A stretch of DNA of 64,000 bases from Nocardia abscessus NBRC 100374 (GTDB taxonomy: Bacteria; Actinomycetota; Actinomycetes; Mycobacteriales; Mycobacteriaceae), in assembly GCF_000308455.1 (NCBI RefSeq), contig NZ_BAFP01000031.1:106869-170868 (forward strand), given 5' to 3'. Positions within the stretch are counted from its first letter, which is position 1. Each line of letters begins with the position of its first letter. The position numbers and the translations under genes were made by a program. A model generated the notes under the pieces. It was given only the letters and a program-made list of their open reading frames with translations, did not search any database and was not told where the DNA came from. Shown here one piece after another: positions 1 through 8,069 of the stretch.

Positions 1-192
1 GACGAGACCGGCATGGTGAACATCGTCTGCTCGCTGGGGCTGTGGCGGCGTTACCGGAGCCTCGCCCAGGGCGCTGCCGCCCTGCTCATCCGCGGCCGGG
101 TGCAGAATGCCGAGGGCGTGGTCAGCGTGGTCGCCGAACATCTGCAGCGGATGGATCTGCGGATGGTGTCCAAGTCGCGCGACTTCCGTTGA
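1..192 (+). CDS. dnaE2: Error-prone DNA polymerase DnaE2/ImuC, C-terminal end
   Basis: This is the last 63 codons of a gene that begins before the window. The reading frame opens at base 1 and stops at 190-192. The tail reads as the end of a DnaE2-type C-family polymerase: a DETGMVN stretch, then RGRVQNAEGVVSVVAEHL, and a basic ending (SKSRDFR). This is the OB-fold that follows the polymerase core. DnaE2 makes mutagenic translesion patches after DNA damage together with ImuA'/ImuB. Only the tail is visible, so catalytic residues cannot be checked. The family call rests on the conserved tail alone. Confidence 0.8.
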   Translation, partial: DETGMVNIVCSLGLWRRYRSLAQGAAALLIRGRVQNAEGVVSVVAEHLQRMDLRMVSKSRDFR

Positions 193-279
193 GCGAGTGC
201 TTTAGAGAAGTGTTAGAAGCGTTCTAGAGAACTGTTATGCGGGGGTGTCCGCGCAGCGTAAACGGCTACTGTGCCAGGC

Positions 280-1272
280 ATGAGGAAGCTTGCTGTGCTG
301 TGTGTCGGCGTGCTGGGGTTGATCTTGCTCGCCGGCTGCGGTGACGAGGACGCGAAACCCGCTCGGGACCGGACGTCGGTGGCCGTCCCCGGGCCCGCCT
401 CCGCGCTCGTGCCGCCAGGGCTGCACGAGCAGGCGCCGCCGAAACGGGACAACAACTCCGGCGGTGAACCGATGTCCGATCGCAAGGAGGTGGTCACCGG
501 CAGCGTCGAGATCACCGCCGACGCGCCGGTCGCCGCGGCGGGCACGGTCATCGAGCGGGTGCGTGTGGCGGGCGGGCGGGTCGACAGCCGCACCGAGCAG
601 CCCGGCACCGACGACACCAGAGCCAGCGCTACCCTCGTCGTCCGGTTGCCCGCGGACAAGACCGACGCGTTCATCGCCGACCTCGACGGGATCGGGCAGG
701 TCACCCGGGTCAGCACCAACCGCGACGACGTCACCATGCAGTGGGAGGACCTGGACGCCAGGATCAAGGCGCTGCAAGCCTCGGTCGAGCGGCTGCGCGC
801 GCTGATCGCAGGCGCCACCAACACCTCCGACCTGATCACCGCCGAGCAGGCGCTGTCCAGCCGCCAGGGTGAGCTGGACAGCCTCACCGCGCAGAAGCGG
901 CGGCTCGACGACCAAGTGGCTCTGTCCACGCTGACCATCGAGATCACCACCGATCAGAAGAAGTCCGACGACGACCCCGACAGCTTCTGGGACGGCATCG
1001 TCTCGGGCTGGAATTCCCTGGTGGACTGGTTGCAGGACGCGGTCGTGTTCAGTGGCAAGGCGATTCCGTGGCTCGGTTTCCTCGCGGTGGCGGCCGCTGT
1101 GCTGTGGGGCATCGTCCGGGTTGTGCGCCGTGGGAAGCCCGCGTCGGGCGCGAGAGAATCGGCACCGGCTCCCGCGGAGCCCGCGAGCAGCGCCTCGGCA
1201 GGCGCGGAAACCAGCACAGGAGGCAAACGTGCCGACGGTGGTAAGGGCGACGATCAAGCCGAACAGCCGTAA
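280..1272 (+). CDS. DUF4349 lipoprotein
   Basis: A 330-aa predicted lipoprotein. The signal peptide MRKLAVLCVGVLGLILLAGC ends in an LAGC lipobox, so the Cys should carry lipid at the outer face of the membrane. The middle has the DUF4349 pattern: a beta-rich part followed by a coiled-coil stretch (roughly residues 150-220, rich in Q, R, E and L). A single membrane helix (about residues 268-290) comes before a charged, Ala/Glu-rich tail that would face the cytoplasm. An upstream in-frame GTG at 271 is possible, but ATG 280 gives the better signal peptide. The 3' end overlaps the next gene by 44 bases. Function unknown. Confidence 0.85.
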   Translation: MRKLAVLCVGVLGLILLAGCGDEDAKPARDRTSVAVPGPASALVPPGLHEQAPPKRDNNSGGEPMSDRKEVVTGSVEITADAPVAAAGTVIERVRVAGGRVDSRTEQPGTDDTRASATLVVRLPADKTDAFIADLDGIGQVTRVSTNRDDVTMQWEDLDARIKALQASVERLRALIAGATNTSDLITAEQALSSRQGELDSLTAQKRRLDDQVALSTLTIEITTDQKKSDDDPDSFWDGIVSGWNSLVDWLQDAVVFSGKAIPWLGFLAVAAAVLWGIVRVVRRGKPASGARESAPAPAEPASSASAGAETSTGGKRADGGKGDDQAEQP

Positions 1273-1459
1273 GGGCCCGCTGGTGGAAACCCTCGACGAC
1301 GGCAGCCTGCACCTGTACGTGCGGGCTCCCGCCGTCGAGGGCAAGGCCAACAAAGCGGCCATCGAGTTGCTCGCCGAGCACTACGGAGTCCCCAAGTCCG
1401 CTGTCCGCCTGACCGCGGGCGCGACCTCCCGCTTCAAACGATTCGAGATCGACGACTGA
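1229..1459 (+). CDS. DUF167 (YggU-family) protein
   Basis: A 76-aa protein of the DUF167/YggU family, recognised from the order VKPNS-like start (here IKPNSRKGP), the VRAPAVEGKANKAAIELLAEH core and the final GATSRFKRFEI segment. GTG 1229 was chosen because an AGGAGG site at 1218-1223 sits just upstream. The start lies inside the 3' end of the DUF4349 gene, so translation of the two is probably coupled. The family is widespread with a small alpha/beta fold and no proven biochemical role. Confidence 0.85.
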   Translation: MPTVVRATIKPNSRKGPLVETLDDGSLHLYVRAPAVEGKANKAAIELLAEHYGVPKSAVRLTAGATSRFKRFEIDD

Positions 1460-1504
1460 GCGTCGATCGCCCTGTCTCGCAGATTATTCGCGAAGCGGGG
1501 TGGA

Positions 1505-1969
1505 TCAGACGCCGCCGGGGAAGCCGAGCTGACGCCAGGCTTCATAGACGGTTACCGCGGCCGCGTTGGAGAGGTTCATGGAGCGGCGGCCGGGCAGCAT
1601 CGGGATGCGCAGCCGGTCGGTGATGCGCGGGTCCGCGAGAACCTCCGCGGGCAGCCCGGTGGGTTCGGTCCCGAACAGCAGCACGTCGTTCTCGCGGTAG
1701 GCCACGTCGGTGAACCGCGTGCGGGCCTGCGTGGTGAACGCGAAGACCCGCTCCGGGCGCAACACCTCCCACGCCGCCGCCAGATTCGCGTGCACCGTCA
1801 CCGACGCCAGATCGTGGTAGTCCAACCCGGCCCTGCGCAACTTCGGCTCCGACAGCTCGAACCCCAGCGGCTCGATCAGATGCAGATGACACCCGGTCCC
1901 CGCGACCAACCGAATCGCGTTACCGGTATTCGGCGGAATGCACGGCTCGTGGAACATCAGATGGAACAC
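1505..1969 (-). CDS. trmL: tRNA (cytidine/uridine-2'-O-)-methyltransferase TrmL
   Basis: A 154-aa SPOUT-class RNA methyltransferase matching TrmL in length and layout. The N-terminus [16 protein letters not shown] is the family signature. [10 protein letters not shown] is the motif 2 region, and [19 protein letters not shown] forms the trefoil-knot SAM site. TrmL methylates the wobble ribose (position 34) of leucine tRNAs. The start is GTG 1969, which gives the normal N-terminus; ATG 1957 would cut into the first strand. It is convergent with the YggU gene. Confidence 0.9.
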   Translation of the reverse strand: MFHLMFHEPCIPPNTGNAIRLVAGTGCHLHLIEPLGFELSEPKLRRAGLDYHDLASVTVHANLAAAWEVLRPERVFAFTTQARTRFTDVAYRENDVLLFGTEPTGLPAEVLADPRITDRLRIPMLPGRRSMNLSNAAAVTVYEAWRQLGFPGGV

Positions 1970-2013
1970 ACGTGTCAGTCAACCAGGTGGCCGAGAGCCA
2001 CCGACACCGTCGG

Positions 2014-2427
2014 TCAGTCGGGCAGCAGTCGAAGAGGAACCGAGTGATGGGTTCGGACCGCGCTGAAGTGTCGGCGATCCAATGTCGCGACTTCCTTCAC
2101 GTCCAGTCGTTCGGCGACGGCCAGGACCGCGGCATCGACCGCGCCGAGCGGGAAGTCGGCGTACTTCCGAACCAGCTCGGCCATCCGCCGTAGATCGGCC
2201 CGGGTGAGATCGACAAGCTCGATTTCCTCATTGGCGATAGATTCCAGGAACCTGGCTTCGACCGTAGGTCCGACCCGCGTTTCCAAGAAGTAGCAGACTT
2301 CTGCGAGAACTGGACCTGGGACCAGTAGAGGCCCGGGGTGGGTCTCGAGGAGATCGAGGCAGCGCCGATGATCCGCGTCATTCTGGTTCAGTACGGCGAC
2401 GAGCGGGCCTGTGTCGCAGACGATCAC
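2014..2427 (-). CDS. VapC-type PIN-domain toxin
   Basis: A 137-aa PIN-domain ribonuclease, the toxin of a type II toxin-antitoxin pair. The acidic metal-binding residues are visible: Asp5 in VCDTGPL, Glu in LAEVCYFLE (about residue 43), Asp in GAVDAAVLA (about 98) and Asp in TLDRRHFS (about 116). VapC toxins usually cut specific tRNAs or rRNA. The GTG start overlaps the stop of the upstream antitoxin (GTGA), so the two are translationally coupled. Confidence 0.9.
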   Translation of the reverse strand: MIVCDTGPLVAVLNQNDADHRRCLDLLETHPGPLLVPGPVLAEVCYFLETRVGPTVEARFLESIANEEIELVDLTRADLRRMAELVRKYADFPLGAVDAAVLAVAERLDVKEVATLDRRHFSAVRTHHSVPLRLLPD

Positions 2428-2675
2428 TCGGCTTGTCTACCACGTTCTTCGCGGAGCAACTCTTCCGACCTTGCCGCGAGATCCGGCTCGGCGTGCATCA
2501 CGCCGGCGAACGAGAGGCGTCGACGCCGCTCGCCCGGAGGGTCGGTGGCGGGGCCTCGGTCGGCGGTATCGGTGACGACCAACTGCAACGCGACAGCCCG
2601 CAGCGCATGCGCCTGGTCCGGCGTGAGCCGATCAACCAGACGATGTAGATCTTCGTAGTCGAACGCTGCGGTCAT
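2424..2675 (-). CDS. Antitoxin partner of the VapC toxin
   Basis: An 83-aa protein directly upstream of and overlapping the PIN toxin, which is the normal antitoxin position. The C-terminal part (SFAGVMHAEPDLAARSEELLREE) has the short hydrophobic-then-acidic pattern that antitoxins use to cover the PIN active site. I do not see a clear AbrB or ribbon-helix-helix motif at the N-terminus, so the DNA-binding class is left open. The role is inferred mainly from the gene pair. Confidence 0.75.
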   Translation of the reverse strand: MTAAFDYEDLHRLVDRLTPDQAHALRAVALQLVVTDTADRGPATDPPGERRRRLSFAGVMHAEPDLAARSEELLREERGRQAE

Positions 2676-2857
2676 GGGATCGATTGTAGTGAGAACTGCA
2701 CGCTACAGCGCTGAGTACGCACTATCCCTGCCGTAGCACCGGATACCCCGGGCTGTCATGCCGTCGCTGACGCTCTGCGAATGGTAATTCCATGCTTGTG
2801 GACCATCAGGCGGAAGACGGTCCAGTCGATCGGGCGCCGGGACTCGTCGGCACATGC

Positions 2858-3283
2858 TCAGCCGAAGCTGCCCGTGCTCGGCTTGCCGATCACGTCGACG
2901 GTGATGACGTCTGTCATCGACGTGTAGCCGTGGCGGGGATCACCGGTGGGGCGCTCCCAGGCGCATGCGCCACGTACACGCATCTGTCCGGCGGGCAGAC
3001 TTCCGTTGCCGAGCGACGACTGGACCATCTTGCCGTCCGCGATGGCGAACGATGTGGGGTTGTTGCCGCCGAAGATCTCGCCGGTGTCGTCGTTGTACAC
3101 CCAGCACACGCCCTCGGCGTTCGGGTTGTGGAATTTCGCCGACACGGTTCCGGGCACCGAGAAGACCTCCTCGATCACCGGAGGCGACAGCGGAGGGGTC
3201 GCGGTCGCGGTGGCGCCGGAGCCGAGCGCCATCGCCACGGCCGGAAGCGCGGCGGCGAGAAAAGGAAGTCGTCGAGCGGTCAT
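2858..3283 (-). CDS. Small secreted protein, function unknown
   Basis: A 141-aa protein with a clear signal peptide (TARRLPFLAAALPAVAMALGS, likely cut near ATATATP). The mature part carries two cysteines (GVCWVYND and GACAWERP), which could form one disulfide. I do not recognise the family. ATG 3283 is preferred; an in-frame ATG at 3292 would add three residues before the basic n-region. The gene stands alone between the TA pair and the oxidoreductase gene. Confidence 0.7.
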   Translation of the reverse strand: MTARRLPFLAAALPAVAMALGSGATATATPPLSPPVIEEVFSVPGTVSAKFHNPNAEGVCWVYNDDTGEIFGGNNPTSFAIADGKMVQSSLGNGSLPAGQMRVRGACAWERPTGDPRHGYTSMTDVITVDVIGKPSTGSFG

Positions 3284-3399
3284 GATCCACATGTTGTCAG
3301 CTTCCCGAGTGTGCCCCTGTTTTCAGGGGCATCAACATCACTGAGCGACAACACTTTTGATCCGGCGCGAGAGGCGGTATCCCGGACCGGGCGCGGATG

Positions 3400-4302
3400 T
3401 CAGGCTCCGTGGATACTGTTCCGCGGGCGGTCGGGTGCCAGTAGCTGGATCAGCGCTGTGATGCTCTGCTCGCCCAGGCCGTCGGCTACCGCTCGATGCA
3501 GCAGGTCGTGCATCGGAGCATGCCAGGACATATCGACGCCCGACTCCGCGCCGAGCTGCTCGTCGTTGCCGATCGCGGTGTGGAACAGCGCGATCGATGA
3601 GCCGAGCCGGGTGAAGTCCCGGTTGTCGATCTCGTCGGCCATGACCGGTAGCAGTGACTCGATCATCTGGAGCCATTTGATCGAATAGGGCACCATTGTG
3701 CGCGCTGCCAGACCGCGCGCGGACAGTACCGCAGCGCCTTCGAAGAATCCGAGCAGTGCGGGGAGAAGGGTGGCGCCGACGGCGGATTCGTAGAGAGCGG
3801 CCAGGTCCGGTTCGTCGCCCAGATGGACGAGGTCACCACCGAGTACTCGCAGTGTTTCCCTGTGCTCGTCGAAGACGTCCTGTTCGCCGCCGAAGTACAG
3901 CAGTGTGTCCGGCTTTCCGACAGCCGAAGGTACGTTCTTGATCGCGCCACCGAGGAAACGCGCCCCTCGGCCGGTCGCCCACCGCGCGAAGTCCCGCGCG
4001 TCGGCAGGGGTGCCGCTGTTGAGCGTGACGAGGGCTCGCCCGTTCAGCTCGGTCTCGGCAGCGGTCAGACTGTCGCGGGTCGCCTGAAACGTGGTCAAGC
4101 ATGTGATGATCAGCGGGCTGGCGGCGATGGCATCGGCGACGGCGAGTTGCTGGTGCGCGCCCGCGGCCACCAGCGCAGCCGCCCGTTGCGGGCTGCGATT
4201 CCACACGGTGGTCGGATGTCCCGCCGCGAGGAAGGCTTCCGCGAGGGCGGAACCCATCGAACCCGTGCCGAGCACGGATACCGCGGTTTTCTGATCACTC
4301 AT
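3400..4302 (-). CDS. NAD(P)-dependent imine-reductase-like oxidoreductase
   Basis: A 300-aa two-domain dehydrogenase of the beta-hydroxyacid dehydrogenase/imine reductase group. The Rossmann domain has VLGTGSMGSALAEAFLAAGH and the arginine-bearing loop WNRSP, which favours NADPH. The all-helical C-terminal domain ends with the imine-reductase-like HAPMHDLLHRAVADGLGEQS. Such enzymes reduce cyclic imines or small hydroxy acids; the true substrate cannot be read from sequence. It appears to be a single-gene unit. Confidence 0.85.
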   Translation of the reverse strand: MSDQKTAVSVLGTGSMGSALAEAFLAAGHPTTVWNRSPQRAAALVAAGAHQQLAVADAIAASPLIITCLTTFQATRDSLTAAETELNGRALVTLNSGTPADARDFARWATGRGARFLGGAIKNVPSAVGKPDTLLYFGGEQDVFDEHRETLRVLGGDLVHLGDEPDLAALYESAVGATLLPALLGFFEGAAVLSARGLAARTMVPYSIKWLQMIESLLPVMADEIDNRDFTRLGSSIALFHTAIGNDEQLGAESGVDMSWHAPMHDLLHRAVADGLGEQSITALIQLLAPDRPRNSIHGA

Positions 4303-4473
4303 GCGACTCCAATCGCGCGCTGTACGTGAGACTCATGGCCACGTGACAAGGACCGAGTGTTTGCCCACCCGGCGACAACGACAAGTACGCACTTTCGGGA
4401 GCAGTTCCAAACGTTCAGGTAAGTGCCCAGATAGCGGCGAGCAGCACCGTGGCTTTTATGACCGGAGTCACAA

Positions 4474-4907
4474 TCAGCCACCGTCATGTTCCGTCGATGC
4501 CGATAGACGACGTCGTCTCTGAGCTTGACGCCGGTCGAGCGCTGTCCTGATCAGCTTCCGCACGGCTTCACCAGTGACAGACTGCCCGGCGAGCGTTTTG
4601 AACGCCCTGCCATAGGTTGCTATCTCTCGCGGTTGGGTGATGATCAACTCCGCGGCTGTTCCTTCCACCATGACAAGCCGGTTATCGAACATGGCGAAGT
4701 TGGTGGACACCACCAGCGCCTCAGCCAGGGCTGGAACGATGCCGAGCGTGACACGCGGCATCCCCGGGATCGAGGCCAGCCGGTCGAGCTGGCCGATCAT
4801 GACGGCGTCGGTGCCGACGGTGGTGTAAAGCGCCTGCTCGGCGATGAGGAAGTGGAACCGGTGGTCGCGCTGGTGAGAGCTTCCCGCGCATCGTGAACGT
4901 TGGTCAC
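4474..4907 (-). pseudogene. Decayed Scr1-like XRE regulator (module copy 1)
   Basis: Remnant of a gene like the intact regulator at 7215-8069. It starts with the same GTG that overlaps the stop of the DUF6879 gene (GTGA at 4904-4907) and reads TNVHDAREAL for about 12 codons. It then jumps to the DUF5753-like C-terminal half in another frame (FHFLIAEQAL, then IGQLDRLASIPGMPRVTLG) and runs to the stop at 4474. About 160 codons, including the whole helix-turn-helix domain, are gone. An internal ATG at 4800 opens a 108-codon frame, but it would make only the ligand-like domain. Confidence 0.85.
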
Positions 4908-5157
4908 TGGTCGGCGTACTCCGCGTACGGGGTCGCCAGTTCCCATAGTCGTTGCTTCACGCTCCGGCAGTAGCCGACGATCCCCGGATCGGTGGTCACG
5001 GCCAGCCCCGCTGGCTTCCCGTTCTCGTTGATCAAGTTGTAGACAACCCGCTCGTTGTCGATGAGCCACCAATCATCGGGTGGCACCTCGCCTGCGAGAT
5101 GCCGGGGTACGTACCGGATATCCTCACCGGCCGCTGTATTGGTATCGGTGACCGACA
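4904..5157 (-). pseudogene. DUF6879 gene, 3' half, cut off by the IS110 element
   Basis: The C-terminal half of a DUF6879 protein: SVTDTNTAAGEDIRYVPRHL, then PPDDWWLIDNERVVYN and the ending CRSVKQRLWELATPYAEYADQ. It aligns along its length with the end of the intact DUF6879 protein at 8066-8578. Its N-terminal half lies 1.7 kb away at 6873-7142, on the other side of the transposable element. The join reads HRWLL then SVTD, exactly as in the intact paralogue (HRWLLSVTG). The stop overlaps the start of the regulator remnant. Confidence 0.9.
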
Positions 5158-5174
5158 TTCAAACTTGGTGATGG

Positions 5175-5405
5175 TCTCGAAGCTCTCGTCCGGCACGGCC
5201 GGCTGGGTGAGAATTCGAGACTCCGGCGCCTGCTTGCTACCGCTCAATGACCGAGTGGGGTTGTGCTCCTTGCCTGTTGATCGCGGGGCTTGCAGGGCCA
5301 TCGCCGGGTGAGATGCGTCCTGTTAGGAACCCGGCGACTCGGCATCTGCCGTTGTGCAGGCGTGATGCGGAGATCCCTGTTGGTGAATGTCTGGTATTGC
5401 ATCGA
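5175..5405 (+). ncRNA. Predicted bridge RNA of the IS110 element
   Basis: The non-coding left end can be folded by eye as a bridge RNA. A 5' hairpin is closed by TCTCGA/TCGAGA (5175-5180 with 5215-5220). A target-binding loop is closed by CCTGC/GCAGG (5229-5233 with 5292-5296) and CCGC/GCGG (5240-5243 with 5283-5286). A donor-binding loop is closed by GATGC/GCATC (5312-5316 with 5399-5403) and capped by a hairpin at 5342-5368. Guide segments are: left target TGACCGA (5248-5254), identical to 5149-5155 beside the CA core; right target CTGTTG (5274-5279), complement of 6873-6878; left donor GTTAGGAAC (5322-5330), identical to 6863-6871; right donor TGAATG (5384-5389), complement of 5156-5161. 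Order and polarity are as described for IS621. The RNA ends are approximate. Confidence 0.8.
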
Positions 5406-5471
5406 CTCCCGCGACGGAATTTCCCACGCCGGACATGGGACAGAGATCGTCGAGCGACGGGAGTTGGATCG

Positions 5472-6857
5472 TTGGAGTTGCGGCTGGGTATCGATGTCGC
5501 CTGTCGGGCAGCGCACCAGGCCAGCCTGGCCGATGAGCAAGGCAAATTCCTATGGTCAGGTCGCAAGTTCCGCACCACCACCAGCGACCTGCAGCGACTG
5601 TGGTCGATGCTGCCGGCCGGGGCGGACTCGTCGTCGATCACCATCATCATGGAGCCCACGCGCAACGCCTGGGTGCCGTTGGCGGCCTGGTTCCGCCGTC
5701 AGGGCGCCACTGTGGTTCTGGTGCCGCCAGAACAATCTGCCGATCTGCGCGACTACTACTGCAAACACACCAAATCCGACCGCTTGGACTCGAAAATCCT
5801 TGCCCGGATCCCGCTTCTGCATCCCGAGGGCATGCACACCGCGACCGGGCTCGGGCCCGGCGACACGATGCGCAGAGCGGTCAAACTGCGCTCCAACTTG
5901 GTCAAACGCCGCACCAGCATCCTCGCGCGATTGGATGCGCTGCTCGAACTCCTCGGACCAGGCTGGCACGCGGCACTCGGCGCGGACCTGGCCAACAAGA
6001 CCCCACTGCGGTTCCTCGCGCATTACGCCGACCCGCACGTAGTCATCCGGTTGGGCCGGGCGCGGCTGTCACGATTCCTCACTCGCCATTCTCGCGGCAG
6101 CTGGCGCGAGGAGAAAGCCGACCAGCTCATAGCCGCAGCCCGGGAAACGCTCGACCTCTGGGCCGATGGACTGGACTTCCCGGAGTTGGCCGACGACATC
6201 GCGATCGAGGCCCGGCTGGCTTTGCAGCTCACCGACGAGATCAAGGAACTCGAAACCCGTATCGCGGCACTGCTGGACAAGGCCGACCCGGGCGGCATCG
6301 TCTGCTCGGCGCCCGGGGTCGGCCCGATTCTCGCAGCCCAGATCCTGGGACGTCTGGGTGACCCCAACCGCTTCGATTCCCTGGCCGCGATCCGTTCCTT
6401 CAGTGGACTGGTGCCAAAGCTCGATTCCTCAGGCTTGAGCGGAAGACACGGTGGTCCAACGAAATCCGGAGACGCCTGCCTGCGCGAAGCACTGTTCATG
6501 GCAGCCGAACAGGCCCGGCGCAGCGATCCATCGCTGGCGGCGAAATACCACCGGCTCATGACCGAGACCGGCAAACACCACAACTCCGCGGTCTGCCATC
6601 TCTCCACGACCCTGCTCACCCGCATCGCCGCCTGCTGGCGCCGCAGCGAGCACTACGTCATCCGCGACGTCGACGGCAGCCCACTCACACCCGAACAAGG
6701 CCGTCAGATCGTCGCTAACCGATACACCGTCCCGGCCGAGATCCGCGCCGCCCGCCGCATCACCAGTGCGCGGACGGGCCGACGACACAAGGAGTCGCGC
6801 AGCGCTCCACCGATCGGCCCGTCAACAACCAAGGCTACGAGCCTTCCACCGAGTTGA
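5472..6857 (+). CDS. IS110-family transposase (bridge recombinase)
   Basis: About 461 aa. The N-terminal RuvC-like DEDD domain shows Asp in LRLGIDVAC, Glu in IIMEPTRNAW, and the DxxD pair in HTKSDRLDSKILA. A helical linker follows. The Transposase_20 domain has CSAPGVGPILAAQILGRLGD, then SGLVPKLDSSGLSGRHG with the candidate nucleophile Ser, then KSGDACLREALFMAA. The frame is open from 5247, but the conserved protein begins at ELRLGIDV, so TTG 5472 was chosen; no strong ribosome site decides it. The enzyme excises and inserts the element using the upstream RNA as guide. It is read in the opposite direction to the disrupted gene and appears intact. Confidence 0.9.
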   Translation: MELRLGIDVACRAAHQASLADEQGKFLWSGRKFRTTTSDLQRLWSMLPAGADSSSITIIMEPTRNAWVPLAAWFRRQGATVVLVPPEQSADLRDYYCKHTKSDRLDSKILARIPLLHPEGMHTATGLGPGDTMRRAVKLRSNLVKRRTSILARLDALLELLGPGWHAALGADLANKTPLRFLAHYADPHVVIRLGRARLSRFLTRHSRGSWREEKADQLIAAARETLDLWADGLDFPELADDIAIEARLALQLTDEIKELETRIAALLDKADPGGIVCSAPGVGPILAAQILGRLGDPNRFDSLAAIRSFSGLVPKLDSSGLSGRHGGPTKSGDACLREALFMAAEQARRSDPSLAAKYHRLMTETGKHHNSAVCHLSTTLLTRIAACWRRSEHYVIRDVDGSPLTPEQGRQIVANRYTVPAEIRAARRITSARTGRRHKESRSAPPIGPSTTKATSLPPS

Positions 6858-6872
6858 CATCCGTTAGGAACT

Positions 6873-7142
6873 CAACAGCCAGCGGTGGTAGTCGGTGTGC
6901 GGCACCGTCACAACGCGGACCCGGCTCACCGTTACTCCCCGACCGGTCGTTTCCTCGACCGGATCGTTCCATCGGTTCTTGTGTTCGTCCGGCAAGGCGG
7001 GCTCTCCGGCGAGGAAGCGCCGAAACCGGTCGGACTCCGTGGGCACAGCGTAGGCGTCCTTCACTTCCAGGTGAAAAGCCTCAGCCTTGCAATCACGAAA
7101 CAGGGCCACCCAATCCGGCGGCTCATGCTGAAGGTAGAGCAC
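6873..7142 (-). pseudogene. DUF6879 gene, 5' half, cut off by the IS110 element
   Basis: The N-terminal 90 codons of the DUF6879 gene of module copy 1, from GTG 7142 (VLYLQHEPPDWVALFRDC) through AFHLEVKDAYAVPTESDRFRRFLAG to VPHTDYHRWLL, where the IS110 element begins. Into the element the frame would read two more codons and stop. The rest of the gene is at 4904-5157. The GTG lies 20 bases upstream of the stop of the preceding small-gene remnant, the same overlap seen in the intact copy (8559/8578). Confidence 0.9.
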
Positions 7143-7214
7143 CGTAGAACGTCCTCCTGATCTTCGGAACTTCGACCGCTGTCTCGTTGGCCGCAAGGTC
7201 TAGTTGAGCCAGCC
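7123..7214 (-). pseudogene. 3' remnant of the module's small gene (copy 1)
   Basis: About 30 codons that match the end of the small protein at 8559-8887: LAQLDLAANETAVEVPKIRRTFYGA here against LSQLDLATDETAIEVPKLGRTFYGA there. The match starts immediately after the stop of the intact regulator (7215), so the 5' part of this gene was lost at the junction between the two module copies. The stop at 7123-7125 overlaps the start of the broken DUF6879 gene by 20 bases. Confidence 0.8.
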
Positions 7215-8069
7215 TCAGTGGTCCTCGATCGATCTATCCCCATGTATGCGAAGCGCTGCGCCTATCAGTTCCCGCGCAGCGTGGCCGGTGACCGACAGGC
7301 CGGAAAGAGTGTCGAACGCACGGTGATACAGCTGGATTTCCCTCGGCTGGGTCACAGTGAGTTCTGCGGTTATCGCTTCGACGAGCACTATTTTGTTGTC
7401 GAACACTGAAAAGTTCGTCGGAGCGAATGGAAGTTCCGCCACGGCCGGCACGATTCCGAGCGTCACCCTGGGTAGCCCGACTACAGCGAGCAACCGGTCC
7501 AACTGACCGACCATCACATCGGCACCGCTGACCGTTGTGTGCAACGCTTGCTCTCCGATGAGGAAGTGGAACCGCCGGTTTCCTCGATAGAGAAGTTGTT
7601 GCCGCTCCAGCCGCTTGGCGACCCCCGCCTCTACATCGTTGGGTATTTGGTAGAACTGGCTGACGTTCCGTAGCGTTCCCGTCGCATATTCGGCGGTCTG
7701 CAAGAACCCGGGGATGAAGAACGGGTTGTAGATTCGTACGATTTGAGATGTCTCGCTCAGGCTCACCAGCGCATGTTGACGTCGTCGAGTGCCGGTGCCG
7801 AGCACTTTCCGCCATTCCAGATATGCGGCGTTGATGTTCTCCAGGTTGGCTACCAGGTCCGGCACCTCATCTACGGCGTCGCAGTGCTCACACCAGGCGC
7901 GGATGTCATCGCGTGACGGTTTGATCCGTCCGTACTCGATCTTGGAGATCTTGGTTTGGTGCCACTCGTTTCGCCGGGCCAACTCTGCGCCGGACAATCC
8001 CGCGTTGAGTCGAAGCTCCCGGAGCCGATTTCCGAGAGCTTCGCGCTGCTGGTGAATGGAGTCGGTCAC
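7215..8069 (-). CDS. Scr1-like XRE regulator with DUF5753 domain
   Basis: A 284-aa regulator. The N-terminal HTH_31/XRE domain reads EALGNRLRELRLNAGLSGAELARR, then QTKISKIEYGRIKPS (recognition helix). The rest is the DUF5753-type domain typical of actinobacterial Scr1/WhiJ-like proteins, ending in RELIGAALR. The GTG start at 8069 overlaps the stop of the DUF6879 gene (GTGA), so the two are co-translated. Scr1-like regulators usually pair with a small DUF397 protein and act like an antitoxin or developmental switch; here the partner is DUF6879. DNA target unknown. Confidence 0.88.
   Translation of the reverse strand: MTDSIHQQREALGNRLRELRLNAGLSGAELARRNEWHQTKISKIEYGRIKPSRDDIRAWCEHCDAVDEVPDLVANLENINAAYLEWRKVLGTGTRRRQHALVSLSETSQIVRIYNPFFIPGFLQTAEYATGTLRNVSQFYQIPNDVEAGVAKRLERQQLLYRGNRRFHFLIGEQALHTTVSGADVMVGQLDRLLAVVGLPRVTLGIVPAVAELPFAPTNFSVFDNKIVLVEAITAELTVTQPREIQLYHRAFDTLSGLSVTGHAARELIGAALRIHGDRSIEDH

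Larger units (their letters stand above)
5158..6872 (+). mobile_element. IS110-family insertion sequence
   Basis: A 1,715-bp element inserted in the DUF6879 gene of module copy 1. The edges were placed by rejoining the target: removing 5158-6872 and one copy of the flanking CA (5156-5157 and 6873-6874) restores the reading frame and the paralogue's HRWLLSVT sequence. There are no terminal inverted repeats and the only duplication is CA, as expected for IS110 elements that recombine through a dinucleotide core. The left end is about 314 bases of non-coding DNA and the right end only 15 bases, which is the layout of the IS110 subgroup carrying its bridge RNA upstream of the recombinase. Confidence 0.92.

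Noticed and set aside
5247..5471. N-terminal extension of the IS110 transposase
   Set aside because: The extension covers the predicted bridge RNA and has no family-like sequence; the conserved protein begins near 5472.
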